Assembly (NCBI GenBank): GCA_043101635.1
Contig: JBICIE010000297.1
Coordinates: 1 to 11,984, forward strand
Source of the DNA: CAYMJK01 sp043101635
Lineage (GTDB): Bacteria; Planctomycetota; Phycisphaerae; Phycisphaerales; UBA1924
Length of the DNA: 11,984 nucleotides
Direction of reading: 5' to 3'
This document shows positions 1-6,961 of this stretch, one piece after another. Each line of letters starts with the position of its first letter. Position 1 is the first letter of the stretch. The position numbers and the translations under genes were made by a program. The notes under the pieces are model-generated. The model saw only the letters and a program-made list of their open reading frames with translations. It was not told where the DNA came from and did no database searches.

Positions 1-13
1 GCTCTTCCGATCT
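1..13. other. Illumina adapter remnant at contig end
   Basis: The first 13 bases, GCTCTTCCGATCT, are identical to the 3' end of the standard Illumina sequencing adapter. The alcohol dehydrogenase reading frame stays sensible down to base 14, where the conserved His-Ala-Ile-Glu ends, and then runs into these bases. This is therefore library sequence, not genome. It marks the window start as a true contig end with untrimmed adapter. Confidence 0.9.
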
Positions 14-613
14 CTCGATAGCATGCACCATCGCATCGATGCCGGTGGCGGCGGTGACCGCCGGCGGCAGGCCCAGGGTCAGGCGGGCATCCAGCACGGC
101 GATATCCGGCAGCACTTGTGGTGCCACGACACCCTGCTTGGTGGTTTCGCCGGTGGTGACGATGGCGATCGGCGTCACCTCGGAGCCGGTGCCGGCGGTG
201 GTCGGTACCTGGATCAGCGGCAGGCGCTTGCCCTGGGCGTTGCCGACCCCATATACGTCCTGCAGCCGCTGGCCATTATTGAGCAGCAGGGCGACCAGCT
301 TGGCGGTGTCCATGGCGCTGCCGCCGCCGAAGCCGATCACGCCGTCGCACTGGCCGTCACGGGCCTGCGCGAGCGCGTCCAGCACTACGGCTTCCGGCGG
401 GTCAGCGACCACATCGCTGAACAGGGTGACGGACAGGCCGGCCGAGCGCAGGTGCTCAAGCACCGGGGTCAGCAGGCCGCTGCCGAGGATGCCGCCGTCG
501 GTGACCACGCACGGGCGCTGCATGCCCAGCGAGGCGGCGATCTCCGCCAGCCGGTCGCTGGCGCCGGGTTCACAGATCAGGCTTTGCGTGGTGCTGAAGG
601 TAAAGGGTGTCAT
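14..613 (-). CDS. Iron-containing alcohol dehydrogenase, N-terminal part (3' truncated by contig end)
   Basis: This is a group III (Fe-dependent) alcohol dehydrogenase, an NAD(P)-dependent cytosolic oxidoreductase acting on alcohols or aldehydes; the substrate cannot be told. The 200 residues visible are about half of the usual 380-400. The dinucleotide-binding motif GGGSAMD is at 96-102 and TTAGTGSE at 138-145. Asp193 and His197 in D-A-M-V-H match the first two metal ligands of the family; the two later His ligands are lost at the contig end. The start is the ATG at 613, preceded by GGGAG 8 nt upstream. Codon use is strongly biased to CTG for Leu and AGC for Ser, unlike a typical planctomycete, and the protein resembles gammaproteobacterial members as I recall them. 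It lies 30 bp after the preceding ORF, but that adjacency may be a chimeric join. Confidence 0.92.
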
Positions 614-643
614 GGCGGTGCTCCCTGGCGTTGGCGACGCCGG

Positions 644-1195
644 TCATGCCGGGTGAATGGCGTGATGACAGGCGCCGCACATGGTAAACCATCCTGTCAG
701 CGCGATCACGCTGTCGGCCGCCTTGACGGTCGTCTCCAGGAAGGCGTGGCGGGCAAGCTTCTCGCCCGGCGCCCGCGGCGGGCCCAGCACCAGGGCGTCC
801 TCCCCGGGGATCGCCCGCACCGCGTCCAGCTTGAAGCCGCGCTGCAGCGCCGCGGGAATCTCGGCCTCCACGATCACCAGGTCCTGCTTGCGGTCCTCGC
901 CGACGATGCGCTCCACCGCAAACGCGTCGCCCGTGTCCAGCGTGATCGTCGCCGCCGGGGCTCCCAGCAGCGCCGCCCGCGACGTCACCAGCCGTCCCGG
1001 GCCGATGAAGAAGCCCGCCGCCCCGGGCGCATCATCGTGCTGACGCTGCGCCGACACCTGCGCCACCGCCGGCGCATACAGGTCGATGATCCCGGCAAAG
1101 ACCGTCGGCTCATCCGCCTGCGCCAGCGCCGCAGGCGAGATCCACGCCACCGCAGTGGCAGCGCTGCAGGCAATCGCATGTGGTCTTCCAGCCAT
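644..1195 (-). CDS. Secreted trypsin-fold (S1C/HtrA-like) protein, probable pseudoprotease, C-terminus probably broken
   Basis: The 183-residue ORF has a signal-peptide-like N terminus ending near Ala-Leu-Ala|Gln (about residues 1-25), so the product should be exported. Residues 58-112 follow the first barrel of HtrA/trypsin-like proteins: G-F-F-I-G-P-G-R-L-V-T at 61-71, a G-A turn, then D-L-V-I-V at 105-109. Asp105 fits the catalytic Asp. Where active members have T-N-x-H, this one has T-S-R-A (71-74), so the catalytic His is absent. The second barrel with the Ser is missing: the protein stops at 183 after a tail (about 165-183) that no longer looks like the family. The ATG at 1195 has GGAGG 4 nt upstream. 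It sits 19 bp after the permease and is probably co-transcribed. The last 20 or so codons may be foreign sequence from a chimeric join. Confidence 0.6.
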   Translation of the reverse strand: MAGRPHAIACSAATAVAWISPAALAQADEPTVFAGIIDLYAPAVAQVSAQRQHDDAPGAAGFFIGPGRLVTSRAALLGAPAATITLDTGDAFAVERIVGEDRKQDLVIVEAEIPAALQRGFKLDAVRAIPGEDALVLGPPRAPGEKLARHAFLETTVKAADSVIALTGWFTMCGACHHAIHPA

Positions 1196-1214
1196 GTTTC
1201 CTCCGCCGCAGAAT

Positions 1215-2519
1215 TCAGCCCAGCGGCCTGAGATTGTTCGCGACACCGGTGCGATAGGCCAATACCGCCGGCGCCAGGCCCCCCAGCGAGGCGACCAGGA
1301 TCGCCCCAAGGCCCACCAGGATCCCCGCCATCGGGTCGATCCGGGCGTCGATCACCAGCCCGAGGCGGCTCTCCAGGGCCGCCGCGACCAGCACGCCGCC
1401 GATCCCGCTCAGCAGGATTCCCGCCGCGGCGCCAGCGGCCCCGAGAAGGGTCGCTTCGATCAGCACCAGCCTGAGGATGCGGCCGGCGCTCGCCCCCAGC
1501 ACCCGCAGCGTCGCCGTCTGACGCCGGCGCTGCTCCATCGAGTTGTACAGGGCCAGCATAATCGAGGCGCCGCTGGCGAGCATGACTACCGCGGCCATCG
1601 CGATGAGAATGCGATCGACGTTCGCCACAATGCGAAACAAGTTGTCGATCTCCTGACGCGGCTCGGCGACGGTCAGGTTCGGGTTACGTCGAAGTCCGTA
1701 GGCGATCTCGGGAAGCACCGCCGAGACGCTGCTGCCCGCCCGCGTCACACAGCGCAGGTAGGCGCCGGTGACCTGGCGGTCAGCGTCGGAGATGTCTTCG
1801 GCCGTCAGGCCGCTGATGTCCGCCCCGGCCCGCTCCAGTCGTTCCAGCGCGTGCATGAGCCATGAGGCGCGAAGATCGACGAACACCGCCCGGTCGTGCG
1901 CTGTGCCCGTCGGGCCGAGCACGCCGACGACTTCCAGCGGGAATTCACCGTGGACATGGCCTTCTTCGCGCCGCCCGTGCGTCAGCGCGATGCGGTCGCC
2001 AAGCCCGACGCCGCTGAGCCGCGCCGCCTCGGCGCCCAGCACCGCCTCCATCGGCGCCGAGAATGGACGCCCGGCCCGGAACGGCCACGCCCGCCGCCAG
2101 GGCTCCTGCTCCTCGTCGCGCGGCTCGAACGCGGGATCGGGGCTGAACCGGGTGAAGAACTCGCGCGTCGTCGCCAGCACCGGCAGCCCGCGGTAGCTGT
2201 CCCCCTGCTGGATCGGTATGACGAACTCCAGCCGAGGGTCGGCCTGCATGCGCAGGATCTGCGTCCAGGGCAGGGCCCGGTCCGGCGCGCCGGCGTGGAA
2301 CACCGCGTTGAGCACCGCCACCAGCCGGCTGGTGTCGCCGCTGACCAGCAGGTGCATGTTCCCGCTGCCGCGCTGGAAGCGGCGCTGCGCAGCTTCGCGC
2401 AGACTTAACAGGGTGAGCATCAGCGCAACCGAGATCGCCACCATCGCGATGGTCGTGATGGTGCTGAAGCGCCGGCCCGCCATCGACCGGCGCACGATCG
2501 CCATGTCCGTCAGGCTCAC
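1215..2519 (-). CDS. ABC transporter permease, FtsX/MacB type
   Basis: This is the inner-membrane subunit of a MacB/LolCDE-like ABC transporter. Such systems move lipoproteins or peptides, or act as mechanotransmitters at the membrane, rather than forming classic import channels. The 434 residues show the family layout: one N-terminal membrane segment (about 20-40), a large periplasmic domain (about 41-300), then three C-terminal membrane segments (about 302-325, 349-383 and 396-422). The cytoplasmic loop E-Q-R-R-R-Q-T-A-T-L-R-V-L-G-A at 329-343 is the typical FtsX-domain coupling signature. The GTG start at 2519 overlaps the TGA of the ATPase gene (GTGA) and has GGAGG 7 nt upstream, within the end of that gene, so translation is probably coupled. 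An in-frame ATG at 2504 is the alternative start. The cargo is unknown. Confidence 0.9.
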   Translation of the reverse strand: MSLTDMAIVRRSMAGRRFSTITTIAMVAISVALMLTLLSLREAAQRRFQRGSGNMHLLVSGDTSRLVAVLNAVFHAGAPDRALPWTQILRMQADPRLEFVIPIQQGDSYRGLPVLATTREFFTRFSPDPAFEPRDEEQEPWRRAWPFRAGRPFSAPMEAVLGAEAARLSGVGLGDRIALTHGRREEGHVHGEFPLEVVGVLGPTGTAHDRAVFVDLRASWLMHALERLERAGADISGLTAEDISDADRQVTGAYLRCVTRAGSSVSAVLPEIAYGLRRNPNLTVAEPRQEIDNLFRIVANVDRILIAMAAVVMLASGASIMLALYNSMEQRRRQTATLRVLGASAGRILRLVLIEATLLGAAGAAAGILLSGIGGVLVAAALESRLGLVIDARIDPMAGILVGLGAILVASLGGLAPAVLAYRTGVANNLRPLG

Positions 2520-3196
2520 GGCGCCGCCTCCGCCAGTTCATCCAGCGTGATGCGGCGCGCAAAGCGCTCCGCCATGCGCGGATCGTGGCTCACGCACAGA
2601 AGGGCCGAGCCAGCCTCCGCGCACGCCGACTGGATCAGGCCGATCGCCGCCCCCGCGTTGGCGGGGTCCAGGCTCGCCGTCGGTTCGTCGGCCAGCACCA
2701 GTTCCGGCGCGCAGGCCACCGCCCGCGCCACCGCCACCCGCTGCTGCTGGCCCACGCTCAGCCGCTCCGGCGTTGCCCCGGGCCGGCTGATGCCCAGGTG
2801 CTCCAGCAGCGCCGCGGCACGCTGGCGGTGCTCCCGGCGCGGCGTCTCGGAGAACTTCAGCGCCGCCATCACGTTCTCCAGGGCGCTGAACCCGTGCAGC
2901 AGGTTGAACGTCTGGAAGATCATCCCGATGTGCCGCCCGCGGAAGCGGTCGCGCCCCGCCGCCCGCAGCGCATGGATGTTCTGCCCGGCGACCGCCACCG
3001 TCCCGGCGTCCGGCTCCAGCAGCCCCGCGATGATCGACAGCAGCGTGCTCTTGCCCTGGCCCGAGCCGGCGGTCAGCAGGACCTGCTCGGCCCGCTCCAG
3101 TTCCAGCCTCCCGATGCGCAGCGCAAACGGCTCGCCCCCCTCGTCGGAGCGGTACGCGAAGCGGAGCCCGGAGATCAGCAGGGCGGGAGGCGCCAT
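2516..3196 (-). CDS. ABC transporter ATP-binding protein, MacB/LolD family
   Basis: This cytoplasmic ATPase should power the permease encoded immediately downstream. All nucleotide-binding motifs are present in its 226 residues: Walker A G-S-G-Q-G-K-S-T (44-51), Q-loop Gln95 in I-F-Q-T-F-N, signature L-S-V-G-Q (146-150, Val replacing the first Gly of LSGGQ), Walker B ending in Asp170-Glu171, D-loop S-L-D (175-177) and H-loop His204. Length and the F-Q-T-F-N-L-L segment are typical of the LolD/MacB/FtsE group. I chose the ATG at 3196 because homology starts right after it. An upstream in-frame ATG at 3265 would add 23 unconserved residues and run across the divergent ytoQ promoter and start. 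There is no clear Shine-Dalgarno. A TATCGT hexamer at 3210-3215 suggests a very short leader. Confidence 0.93.
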   Translation of the reverse strand: MAPPALLISGLRFAYRSDEGGEPFALRIGRLELERAEQVLLTAGSGQGKSTLLSIIAGLLEPDAGTVAVAGQNIHALRAAGRDRFRGRHIGMIFQTFNLLHGFSALENVMAALKFSETPRREHRQRAAALLEHLGISRPGATPERLSVGQQQRVAVARAVACAPELVLADEPTASLDPANAGAAIGLIQSACAEAGSALLCVSHDPRMAERFARRITLDELAEAAP

Positions 3197-3209
3197 GGCA
3201 GTGGGGCAG

Positions 3210-3215
3210 ACGATA
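3210..3215 (-). promoter_or_regulatory. Candidate -10 hexamer for the ABC operon
   Basis: The minus strand reads TATCGT, ending 13 nt before the ATG of the ATPase gene. If used, the 5' leader would be only a few nucleotides long. No convincing -35 is seen at 17 nt; a TTGCCG on this strand (half of the palindrome at 3230-3245) is 24 nt away. Confidence 0.3.
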
Positions 3216-3229
3216 CCCCGCAGGCGCAG

Positions 3230-3245
3230 TTGCCGGCGCCGGCAA
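3230..3245. promoter_or_regulatory. 16-bp perfect palindrome between divergent ABC operon and ytoQ (operator candidate)
   Basis: The sequence TTGCCGGCGCCGGCAA is a perfect 16-bp inverted repeat centred between the two divergent start codons (3196 and 3264). Its left half, TTGCCG at 3230-3235, is spaced exactly 17 nt from the TACCGT hexamer at 3253-3258, so the palindrome overlaps the likely -35 of ytoQ. This is the geometry of an operator for a dimeric repressor, though GC-only palindromes are fairly frequent in such DNA. Confidence 0.4.
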
Positions 3246-3258
3246 TCGCCGGTACCGT
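3230..3258 (+). promoter_or_regulatory. Candidate ytoQ promoter (-35 TTGCCG, 17 nt, -10 TACCGT)
   Basis: TTGCCG and TACCGT are separated by 17 nt, the preferred sigma-70 spacing. The -10 hexamer ends only 5 nt before the ATG at 3264, so transcription would start at or next to the start codon. No Shine-Dalgarno is present, consistent with a leaderless message. Confidence 0.45.
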
Positions 3259-3263
3259 GCCCC

Positions 3264-3716
3264 ATGACCGAGCCGCGCCTGACCGTCTACCTCGCCGGCG
3301 AGATCCACTCCGACTGGCGCCAGCGCGTGCGGGACGCCTCCGAAGGCCTCCCGATCGATTTCACCGAGCCGGTCACCGATCACGACGCCAGCGACGAGTG
3401 CGGCGTCGCCATCCTCGGGCCGGAGGAGCAGGGCTTCTGGAAGGACCGCAAGGGCGCCGGCCTCAACGCCATCCGCACGCGCACGGCGATCCGCGGGGCC
3501 GATGTCGTCGTCGTGCGCTTCGGCGAGAAGTACCGCCAGTGGAACGCCGCCTTCGACGCCGGCTTCGCCGCGGCTCTCGGCAAGCCGCTCATCGTGCTCC
3601 ATCCGCCCGAGCACACCCACGCCCTCAAGGAGGTCGACGCCACGGCCTGCGCGGTCGCCGAGACGCCCGAGCAGGTCGGCCGGATCCTGCGCTACGTGCT
3701 GCGGGGGGAGCTGTAG
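3264..3716 (+). CDS. ytoQ: YtoQ family protein (nucleoside 2-deoxyribosyltransferase-like)
   Basis: The 150-residue product matches the YtoQ family over its whole length. Diagnostic stretches are V-Y-L-A-G-E-I-H-S-D-W-R (8-19), P-V-T-D-H-D-A-S-D (36-44), F-W-K-D (58-61), N-A-I-R-T-R-T (68-74), V-V-V-V-R-F-G-E-K-Y-R-Q-W-N-A-A-F-D-A-G (81-100) and H-A-L-K-E-V-D-A (119-126). The family belongs to the nucleoside 2-deoxyribosyltransferase fold, but its reaction is not established as far as I know, so the enzyme name is a structural analogy. The protein should be cytosolic. The ATG at 3264 is chosen because conserved sequence starts five residues later. It is transcribed alone, divergent from the ABC operon and convergent with the hydrolase gene. 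The product length is normal for the family. Confidence 0.93.
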   Translation: MTEPRLTVYLAGEIHSDWRQRVRDASEGLPIDFTEPVTDHDASDECGVAILGPEEQGFWKDRKGAGLNAIRTRTAIRGADVVVVRFGEKYRQWNAAFDAGFAAALGKPLIVLHPPEHTHALKEVDATACAVAETPEQVGRILRYVLRGEL

Positions 3717-3720
3717 GCGC

Positions 3721-3748
3721 AGAAAAAGAGGGGGCCCGTGGCCCCCTC
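3721..3748 (-). terminator. Rho-independent terminator (minus-strand hydrolase gene; may also stop ytoQ)
   Basis: A perfect 8-bp stem GAGGGGGC / GCCCCCTC (3728-3735 with 3741-3748) encloses a 5-nt loop. On the minus strand it is followed at once by a T-run (AAAAA on plus, 3723-3727). It lies 23 bp beyond the stop codon of the hydrolase gene. It is also 11 bp past the ytoQ stop, so the hairpin can serve both convergent genes, though only the minus strand has the T-tract. Confidence 0.85.
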
Positions 3749-3770
3749 CGGTGGCATACGGATCCGCAGA

Positions 3771-5951
3771 TCAGCGCGTCATCAGCTCCACATCATCGAT
3801 CGCCACCCGTCCGCGCTCATCGCCGAAGCCGGCGCCGAAGTCGAAGCGCACCGCCACGATGTCGGTCATGTCCAGCGGCGTCTGGTTGCGCAGGAAGTCC
3901 GCGAGCTGAATGCGGATCACTTCGAACTCGTTGGCCCAGCCTGCCCCGGTCCCTTCGCCCGTCCGCTGATACGGCTCCTCGAGCCCGCCGCCGTAGGCGC
4001 CGAAGTCGATCGAACTGGTCGCCCCCGAGCCGTCGCGCAGGGTCACCGTGAAGCTCAGGTCGCCCAGCCGGGCCACCGTCTCCGGGTGGCGCGTGCCCTG
4101 GCAGCCGCGGAACGACAGCAGCTTGAACTGCGTGAAGTCCCGCGCCGCCGGCGCAACCGCCAGCTCGTAGAAGCGCGTCGAGCCGGTCGTCCAGTCAAAC
4201 ACGACGCCCATGGGATCGTCCGGCGCCCCCGGGCGCACCCGCGTCATGCCGTTCATCGGATCCGTCGGGGCCCAGGTCAGCACCCCGTCCAGATCGCGCA
4301 TCAGCCCCTCGAACAGATTGCCCACGCTGAACAGCACCGCCTGGCCGGAACTGCTCTGGGCCGTCGAGGGGTTCGTCTGGTAGTCGTCGATCACGAACCG
4401 GCCCGGATCGCGCGGGTCCTTCCACTCGTTGTCGACGATGGTCGACGCCCGCAGCGCCGGCGCCGCCAGCGACTCCCACTGGCGCTGGAGGTAGTCCAGC
4501 GCCGGCTCGTTGCCGCGCACGAAGTGCTGGATCGTGCACAGCCAGTCGATCTTCGCGACCCGCTGCACTTCCTCGCGCCCGATCTCGGTGCCCGCCGGGC
4601 CCTCGAAGTCATTGAACCCGCAGCAGTTGAAGTCGTTGTGATCGGCGCCCTGGATGTACGTCGCCGTCCGCGTGCCCGTCGCCCGCTCGAAGATGGCCCA
4701 CGGCTTGGAGCCCGAGCCCGGCCGCCCGCGCACATCCCCATCCGACGACCCGTAGATGAAGTGGTAGTTGACATCGTTCGGCCGGGCCCGCGTCCCGAAG
4801 TCCGTCGGCGCGATGCTCGACACCACCAGGATGTCGCTCAGGCTGTAGTTCACCGGGTTGTAGCTGCCCGTCACGATGCGGTCGTACGCCCGCACTACGC
4901 CCTCGCCGCCGCGGCTGTGACCGATCCACACCGTGCGGCTCTTGTCGAGCCGCCCGTCCAGGGCGCCCCCGGCGATGGTCGCGAGGTTGCCGAAGAAGTA
5001 ATCCGTGTGTGTCAGCGTTGTCGTCGAGGCCGTCTCGATGCCCGGCACCGTGTCGTTCTGGTGGCTCATCACCACCCAGCCGTGGCTGGCGAAGTGGTCG
5101 TGCATGTAGTCGTACCAGCGGTAGTCCTGCCAGTTGCCGTGGCTGATGATCACCACCGGCACATCGGTGCGCGATGCGATGTCCGCCGGGTACGTCAGCC
5201 GCTGCTGATTGCGCGTCGATGGGATGCCCGGGAACACCGCGGTGTACGTCTCGACCCGGCTCGTCGCCGCCGGCCCCGCCAGCGTCAGGTCCTTGAAGAC
5301 CCAGAAGCCGGTTTCGTCGCCGAGCCCGTCGATCACATCCCCGCCATCGAGCACGCCGTTGCGATTGGCGTCGATGACGAGGTCATACCCCACGCCGATG
5401 TCCTCCCCGGCGTCCGCAAACAGAGCGCCGGACGCGAGCAGATCGAACGTGTTGTCCTCGACTGCGCCTGAAGCCGGGAAGGCGACCGGCTGCGACAGCC
5501 CGGGGCGAACGTCGATCAATGTCGGATCGGCCGCCCACTGCGCCGCATCCTTCGCCGCGACGATGTACACATCCGCCGTCTGCCCCCCCAGCCCCGGGTT
5601 GTCCGCCGGGTCGAGGGCCAGTTGAATCGTCTCCCCCGCATCGAATGTCCGCACATAGTCCGCGTGCGGGAACGCGCTCAGCCGGCGGGCCGCCAGTTGC
5701 GCTCCCGCCGGATCCGACGGGCATCCGGCCGCAAACTCGTTCTGGAAGCACAGGAAATCGAAGAAATCCAGCGTCCCGCTCCCGTCGCAGTCGGCGTACG
5801 GATCGCCGGTGGCAAACGCGTTCTGGAAGCACAGGAAGTCGAAGAAGTCGAGCGTCCCGCTGCCGTCGCAGTCCGGGTAGCACTGGGCCGAGGCGGCCGA
5901 AGCGAACATCGCGGCGCCGAGCGCCGCGCCGAGCGTGGTCCGATATCTCAT
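3771..5951 (-). CDS. Secreted alpha/beta hydrolase with N-terminal dockerin-like pair and C-terminal beta-sandwich-like domain
   Basis: The 726-residue protein starts with a signal peptide cleaved near Ala22|Gln23. Two nearly identical dockerin-like EF-hand repeats follow (27-77), each with Ca ligands D-x-D-x-S...D..D, then a linker region of about 115 residues. Residues 194-205, D-A-N-R-N-G-V-L-D-G-G-D, form a third EF-like loop. The catalytic domain (about 235-500) has the oxyanion segment S-H-G-N (270-273), nucleophile elbow G-H-S-R-G (344-348, Ser346), acid candidate Asp404 and His438 in G-A-D-H-N. This resembles chlorophyllase/PET-hydrolase-like esterases; the substrate is unknown. The C-terminal about 150 residues look like a binding module of the galactose-binding type, ending in V-A-I-D-D-V-E-L. 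The ATG at 5951 has AGGAG 7 nt upstream. The product is likely exported and may be anchored through the dockerins. Confidence 0.88.
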   Translation of the reverse strand: MRYRTTLGAALGAAMFASAASAQCYPDCDGSGTLDFFDFLCFQNAFATGDPYADCDGSGTLDFFDFLCFQNEFAAGCPSDPAGAQLAARRLSAFPHADYVRTFDAGETIQLALDPADNPGLGGQTADVYIVAAKDAAQWAADPTLIDVRPGLSQPVAFPASGAVEDNTFDLLASGALFADAGEDIGVGYDLVIDANRNGVLDGGDVIDGLGDETGFWVFKDLTLAGPAATSRVETYTAVFPGIPSTRNQQRLTYPADIASRTDVPVVIISHGNWQDYRWYDYMHDHFASHGWVVMSHQNDTVPGIETASTTTLTHTDYFFGNLATIAGGALDGRLDKSRTVWIGHSRGGEGVVRAYDRIVTGSYNPVNYSLSDILVVSSIAPTDFGTRARPNDVNYHFIYGSSDGDVRGRPGSGSKPWAIFERATGTRTATYIQGADHNDFNCCGFNDFEGPAGTEIGREEVQRVAKIDWLCTIQHFVRGNEPALDYLQRQWESLAAPALRASTIVDNEWKDPRDPGRFVIDDYQTNPSTAQSSSGQAVLFSVGNLFEGLMRDLDGVLTWAPTDPMNGMTRVRPGAPDDPMGVVFDWTTGSTRFYELAVAPAARDFTQFKLLSFRGCQGTRHPETVARLGDLSFTVTLRDGSGATSSIDFGAYGGGLEEPYQRTGEGTGAGWANEFEVIRIQLADFLRNQTPLDMTDIVAVRFDFGAGFGDERGRVAIDDVELMTR
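5721..5873 (-). repeat. Tandem dockerin-like repeat pair (27-residue period)
   Basis: Two copies of an 81-bp unit encode D-C-D-G-S-G-T-L-D-F-F-D-F-L-C-F-Q-N, with residues 27-44 repeated at 54-71. The copies are nearly identical in DNA. The same block recurs, more diverged, in the partial gene at 11790-11945. Each unit carries a complete EF-hand loop with Asp at positions 1, 3, 9 and 12 and Ser at 5. Confidence 0.9.
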
Positions 5952-5975
5952 GAGCGTTCTCCTCGCGTTCCGTCC

Positions 5976-5981
5976 AGCATA
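5976..5981 (-). promoter_or_regulatory. Candidate -10 hexamer for the hydrolase gene
   Basis: The minus strand reads TATGCT 24 nt upstream of the ATG, in the 71-bp gap after ftsY. Transcription starting about 7 nt downstream would leave a short leader that still contains the AGGAG at 5959-5963. The -35 region is not convincing. Confidence 0.4.
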
Positions 5982-6022
5982 GCCGAAATCCCGCCGGCGC
6001 ACACCCGTCCGGATGCTGAACT

Positions 6023-6961
6023 TCAGTCGCCCTGCTCGGGAATCCCGAGCAGCGCCTCCACGAACGCCTCGGGATCGAACGGCTGGATGTCCGCCGGGGT
6101 CTCCCCGAGCCCGACGAACTTCACGGGGATGTCCGTCTGCTCCCGGATCGCGACGACGACCCCGCCGCGGGCCGTGCCATCCAGCTTCGCCAGGAAGATG
6201 CCGGTGACGCCCGCGGCCTCCAGGAAGCTCTCGGCCTGGCGCAGCGCGTTTTGGCCCGCCGTGGCGTCCAGCACCAGCAGCGTCTCGTGCGGGGCGCCCT
6301 CGATCTGCCGCGCCGCCACGCTGCGGATCTTGCTGAGCTGGCGCATCAGCGGGTCCTGGGTCTGCAGACGACCGGCGGTATCCAGAATGATGATGTCCGC
6401 CTCGCGCGCCAGCCCCGCGGCGCACGCGTCGTACGCCACCGCGGCCGGATCGCCGCCCTGCTGGCCCTTGACCACTTCCACGCCGAGCCGGTCGGCCCAG
6501 ATCTCCAGTTGCCGGACGGCCCCGGCCCGGAAAGTGTCGCAGGCGCCCACCAGCACGCGCTTGCCGTCGCGCTGGAACATCGCGCACAGCTTGGCGATGC
6601 TGGTCGTCTTGCCGGCCCCGTTGACGCCGGTGACCAGGATCACTGTCGGGCCCTCGGTCGCCAGCGCCAGCGAGCGATCGCGCTGCGGCCACATCGCGCA
6701 CAGCTCGCGCTTGAGATAGGCCAGCGCGTCTTCGCCCTTCTCCAGCCGGCCCGCGCGCGCATCGGCGCGCAGGCCCTCCACCAGCCGCCCGGTCGTGGTG
6801 GCGCCGACGTCCGCCAGCAGCAGCGCGCGCTCGATGTCCCGGATCAGGCTCTCATCGAGCTTCCGCCCCGCAACCAGCGAGCGCAGCGTCCCGCCGATCG
6901 CCTCGCGCGTCCGCGACAGCCCGTCGCGAAGGCGCGACATCATGGACTTCAGCAGCGCCAC
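6023..6961 (-). CDS. ftsY: Signal recognition particle receptor FtsY
   Basis: FtsY is the GTPase that docks the signal recognition particle with its ribosome at the SecYEG translocon during co-translational membrane insertion. The 312 residues contain the NG domain only: helical N domain (about 1-95), P-loop G-V-N-G-A-G-K-T-T (112-120), D-T-F-R-A-G-A (142-148), D-T-A-G-R (194-198), A-K-L-D-G (258-262) and G-L-G-E-T-P-A-D-I-Q-P-F (284-295). The long acidic N-terminal A domain of enterobacterial FtsY is absent, as in many bacteria. The GTG at 6961 is used because it follows the nusB stop directly (TGA-GTG) and has GGAGG 4 nt upstream; ATGs at residues 7 and 8 are alternatives. It is probably co-transcribed with ribH and nusB. 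Confidence 0.96.
   Translation of the reverse strand: MALLKSMMSRLRDGLSRTREAIGGTLRSLVAGRKLDESLIRDIERALLLADVGATTTGRLVEGLRADARAGRLEKGEDALAYLKRELCAMWPQRDRSLALATEGPTVILVTGVNGAGKTTSIAKLCAMFQRDGKRVLVGACDTFRAGAVRQLEIWADRLGVEVVKGQQGGDPAAVAYDACAAGLAREADIIILDTAGRLQTQDPLMRQLSKIRSVAARQIEGAPHETLLVLDATAGQNALRQAESFLEAAGVTGIFLAKLDGTARGGVVVAIREQTDIPVKFVGLGETPADIQPFDPEAFVEALLGIPEQGD

Noticed and set aside
650..680. C-G-A-C-H in the tail of the trypsin-fold ORF as a cytochrome c heme site
   Set aside because: It is a single five-residue match in a tail that is probably foreign or out of the true frame, with no cytochrome-like surroundings.
3197..3265. Upstream ATG at 3265 for the ABC ATPase
   Set aside because: It would add 23 unconserved residues over the divergent promoter and palindrome. 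Homology starts right after the ATG at 3196.
5952..6701. Upstream extension of the hydrolase frame through ftsY
   Set aside because: The translation is a frame-shifted shadow of ftsY. A signal peptide and AGGAG mark the ATG at 5951.
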